A DNA stretch of 6,683 bases from contig JAFPUA010000153.1 in assembly GCA_017413305.1 (NCBI GenBank), positions 1-6,683 of the forward strand. The letters are read 5' to 3'. Shown piece by piece: positions 4,650-6,683 of the stretch. The notes under the pieces were generated by a model, which had not been told where the DNA came from, did no database searches, and saw only the letters and a program-made list of their open reading frames with translations. The DNA comes from Candidatus Ruminimicrobiellum caprinum (GTDB lineage: Bacteria; Elusimicrobiota; Endomicrobiia; Endomicrobiales; Endomicrobiaceae). Numbering within the stretch: the stretch's first letter is position 1; the number at the start of each line of letters is the position of its first letter. A program made the translations under genes and the position numbers.

Positions 4650-5996
4650 TTAGAACAATTTCTGGTTGTACTTATGGAAATAGTGGTAAAGTAATATTGC
4701 GGAAATTAAGCAGGCAAAAAAATCGGCAAATGTAGTTGCCAAAAATACACCGTCCAATCCGAAGAAAAGAGGCAAAATTAAAACAAAAGGAATCAATAAC
4801 AAAACCTGTCTGGCAAGGCTTAAAAAAGTAGCTTGAACCGGCTTGTTTATAGCTTGGAAATATGTACTTCCAAATATATGGAAAGAAATTACCGGCAGCA
4901 TAAAGTTTACAAACCTTAAACCTCTTGCAGCCATTGCTATTAAATTTTCATCGGTAGAATTAAAAAGTTTTACTATAGGAACAGCAAATATTTCGGTGAT
5001 AAAAAAACCTATTATCAAAATAATGCTGCTCCATCTTATAGCCATTTTTGTTGTCTGTATTGCCGTAGAGAAATGCCTTGCGCCATAATTGTAACCTACC
5101 AAAGGCTGCGTACCCTGTGAAATTCCGAACACAGTAAACAATATCAAAGAATTTACCGCCATAACTATACCTATTGCCGCAAGTGCAGTATCGCCCCCAT
5201 AATAAACTAAAGACCGATTTAAAATTAAATTCAAAAAACACGACGATAACTGGAAAACAAGTTGTGATACTCCTATTGCAAAAGCTGCAAATATTATATT
5301 TAATTTCAAAACAAAATATTTTACTTTGATTTTATAAGTACTCTTTTTACCAAAGAAAAATAAAAATATCCATATAAAACTTGATACCTGTCCAAATATA
5401 CCGGCAAGTGCTGCTCCGGTCATTCCCCAATGAAGAATATAAATAAATAAAGGGCCCACAATAACATTAACTACATTTCCTATGATCTGTGTCATAAGAG
5501 CAATTTTAGGATGACCACTTGACCTGATAAAATGATTCATACCGGCACCTATCGACCAGAGAGTAAACCCTATTACCGCGACATCCATATATTCTTTGGC
5601 ATAAGGCAAAACATTTTCGCTGGCACCAAACAGTATCAAAAGCTCGTCTAAAAATAAATATGTAAAAATTGCAATTGCTATAGAAACAGAAACAAGAAGT
5701 ATAATAGTGTTTCCCATAATATTTTCGGCTTCGCCATATTTTTTCTTTCCCAACGCTATCGAAAAAAGAGCATTTCCCCCCACACCGATAAAAGCACTGA
5801 AAGCCATAAAAATAATAGTTATAGGAAATGTTACGGTTATTCCTGCAATTCCCAAATGCCCAACCTCGTTTCCGACGAGAAGTCTTGCAATTATATTATA
5901 TAAAGCATTAGCTATCATGCCGGCAACCGCAGGTGCTGAAAATTTAAATAACAAGCTTGATAAACTGGTAGACAAAAATGGATTTTTTTGTTTCAT
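4650..5996 (-). CDS. MATE family multidrug/cation efflux transporter (MepA-like)
   Basis: Inner-membrane secondary transporter of the MATE family, 448 residues, the usual length for a 12-helix MATE made of two six-helix lobes. Diagnostic features are NALYNII at 30-36, the long glycine-rich TM2 region IGVGGNALFSIALG at 70-83, FIRSSGHPK at 156-164, NVVNVIVGPLFI at 174-185, and the second-lobe GISQGTQPLVGYNYGA at 291-306. Members export organic cations or drugs using Na+ or H+ gradients. It is odd that the TM1 position normally Asp (YNIVDxxFxG) is Ala37 and the TM5 position normally Asp (NxxLDPxFI) is Gly181, so both N-lobe acidic residues are missing while Asn177 is kept. I checked these codons (GCA and GGC) in the DNA. 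The substrate cannot be inferred. It is cotranscribed with the upstream phosphoesterase, 9 nt away; no convincing terminator follows the TAA. Confidence 0.9.
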   Translation of the reverse strand: MKQKNPFLSTSLSSLLFKFSAPAVAGMIANALYNIIARLLVGNEVGHLGIAGITVTFPITIIFMAFSAFIGVGGNALFSIALGKKKYGEAENIMGNTIILLVSVSIAIAIFTYLFLDELLILFGASENVLPYAKEYMDVAVIGFTLWSIGAGMNHFIRSSGHPKIALMTQIIGNVVNVIVGPLFIYILHWGMTGAALAGIFGQVSSFIWIFLFFFGKKSTYKIKVKYFVLKLNIIFAAFAIGVSQLVFQLSSCFLNLILNRSLVYYGGDTALAAIGIVMAVNSLILFTVFGISQGTQPLVGYNYGARHFSTAIQTTKMAIRWSSIILIIGFFITEIFAVPIVKLFNSTDENLIAMAARGLRFVNFMLPVISFHIFGSTYFQAINKPVQATFLSLARQVLLLIPFVLILPLFFGLDGVFLATTFADFFACLISAILLYHYFHKYNQKLF

Positions 5997-6005
5997 AATA
6001 TACTT

Positions 6006-6479
6006 TCAATCTAAATCAAAAATTTCTGCATGATTTTTTTCTGTATCTAAAGTTGCTACGGTACTTCTGCCGTATCGTCTTCCTGCAACTTCTCCGGGAT
6101 TTATAATTAAGCCGTTAGAAGTTTTTAATATTGACGGTCTGTGTGTATGCCCACAAATTATGTAATCATATTTTTTAAATGGGGTATATAGATGATGCGT
6201 CATTAAAAAATTTTTTCCATCAAGTACAAATTCATAAGGTGGCTCATATATACTACCAAACTTTCCTATAATTTTTTGAAATTCGTACACATCAAAATCA
6301 TTATTTCCAAACACAGCCATAAACGGGCACTGTAACATTTCAAAATATTTTGCAACCTCAGGATAGGAAAAATCTCCGGCATGCAGAACAAACTCTGCCT
6401 GTCGGAGATTAAAAAATTCTATAGCTTTCAATATTTTACCCGTATTGTTATGTGTATCAGATAAAATACCAATTCTCAT
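6006..6479 (-). CDS. YfcE/MJ0936-type metallophosphoesterase
   Basis: Small cytoplasmic phosphodiesterase of the calcineurin-like superfamily, YfcE/MJ0936 group. Its 157 residues fit the family (MJ0936 is 166). The dinuclear metal site is complete: SDTH (D8, H10), HAGD (D36), GNND (N59, D61), MTHH (H95/H96) and GHTH (H111, H113), followed by the conserved INPGE near 126-130 and a LDTEK strand at the end. MJ0936 relatives have THGHH where this protein has THHLY, a minor difference. The physiological substrate of the group is not established; in vitro the enzymes hydrolyse phosphodiesters with divalent metals. The ATG lies 2 nt after the Nfu stop and no good Shine-Dalgarno is visible (an AAGGA is about 20 nt upstream, too far), so it is probably translated by coupling. 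It ends in TGA, 9 nt before the MATE start. Confidence 0.92.
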   Translation of the reverse strand: MRIGILSDTHNNTGKILKAIEFFNLRQAEFVLHAGDFSYPEVAKYFEMLQCPFMAVFGNNDFDVYEFQKIIGKFGSIYEPPYEFVLDGKNFLMTHHLYTPFKKYDYIICGHTHRPSILKTSNGLIINPGEVAGRRYGRSTVATLDTEKNHAEIFDLD

Positions 6480-6481
6480 TT

Positions 6482-6683
6482 TTAAAGAGCAACAACATCC
6501 TTAATTTCAGGAAGTTCTTCCATAATTGCTTTTTTTATTCCCATCTGTAATGTCATAGTTGCCATAGGGCATCCTGCACAATGACCAACTAATTTTACCT
6601 GAACAACATTGTCAGGCGTAACATCAACCAACTCAACATTTCCTCCATCCGCAAGAAGAGAAGGTCTTACTTTGTTTAAAACT
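6482..6683 (-). CDS. Nfu/NifU C-terminal domain protein, 5' end outside window
   Basis: Iron-sulfur cluster scaffold or carrier of the Nfu family, cytoplasmic, which passes Fe-S clusters to apoproteins. My own translation of the minus strand from 6682 gives 66 residues ending in TAA at 6484-6482. It begins VLNKVRPSLLADGGNVELVD and contains GHCAGCPMATMTLQMGI, where the CxxC pair (residues 35 and 38 of the visible part) is the cluster-binding motif of the family, and it ends LPEIKDVVAL like typical Nfu domains. If this is a stand-alone Nfu of about 75 residues, only about ten N-terminal residues are missing; a longer NifU with upstream domains cannot be excluded because the start lies past the window edge. 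The next gene starts 2 nt after the stop, which suggests co-transcription and translational coupling. Family assignment is secure; gene name and full length are not. Confidence 0.9.
   Translation of the reverse strand, partial: VLNKVRPSLLADGGNVELVDVTPDNVVQVKLVGHCAGCPMATMTLQMGIKKAIMEELPEIKDVVAL

Noticed and set aside
4613..4660. Possible terminator after the MATE stop (TGTTCTAAAACA followed by T-rich sequence)
   Set aside because: The stem is only 4 bp, A/T-rich, and overlaps the stop codon; the T run belongs to the promoter spacer. It is too weak to call an intrinsic terminator.
4960..5241. 93-codon open frame on the minus strand inside the MATE gene
   Set aside because: It lies wholly within the MATE coding sequence in another frame, has no family features, and the MATE frame is intact with clear motifs.

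Overview
The window is a compact, AT-rich stretch of a Gram-negative (diderm) bacterial chromosome with every gene on the minus strand, so transcription runs from high to low coordinates. The organism makes lipopolysaccharide (LPS): seven of the eleven coding regions either match LPS biosynthesis and export families or sit inside that gene block. The low G+C, the standard use of TGA as stop, and an orphan type IV pilin-like protein of a kind I associate with Elusimicrobiota (Endomicrobium/Elusimicrobium relatives) suggest that phylum. The placement rests on recalled family resemblance, not on a search, and should be treated as tentative.

Layout in transcription order. (1) 6683-4650: the C-terminal part of an Nfu/NifU iron-sulfur scaffold (cut by the window edge), a YfcE/MJ0936-type metallophosphoesterase 2 nt downstream, and a MATE-family membrane exporter 9 nt further on. 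(2) 4649-4562: an 88-nt intergenic gap holding the one clear promoter in the window, an extended -10 sigma70-type element, followed by a strong ribosome binding site and a TTG start. (3) 4561-1: a tight operon of pilin-like protein, kdsA, a 63-residue one-helix membrane protein, kdsC, an LpxL-type lipid A acyltransferase, lptC, lptA and lptB. Gaps within it are 11, 3 and 24 nt, followed by overlaps of 4 and 29 nt, direct abutment (TAA then GTG), and another 4-nt overlap.

How the genes work together. KdsA and KdsC make Kdo from arabinose-5-phosphate and PEP, the LpxL-type enzyme acylates Kdo-lipid A, and LptC, LptA and LptB belong to the machine that extracts LPS from the inner membrane and carries it across the periplasm. 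The pilin-like gene at the head of the operon and the small membrane protein between kdsA and kdsC are the two members without an obvious place in that pathway.

Main points for a second look: lptB is interrupted by a -1 frame change exactly at an A7 run that has the form of a slippery heptamer; the MATE protein lacks both acidic residues expected in its N-lobe; an orphan pilin leads an LPS operon; and an unrecognised one-helix protein lies inside the Kdo genes. I saw no tRNA, rRNA, CRISPR array, insertion sequence or convincing terminator, and no gene-free stretch longer than 88 nt.
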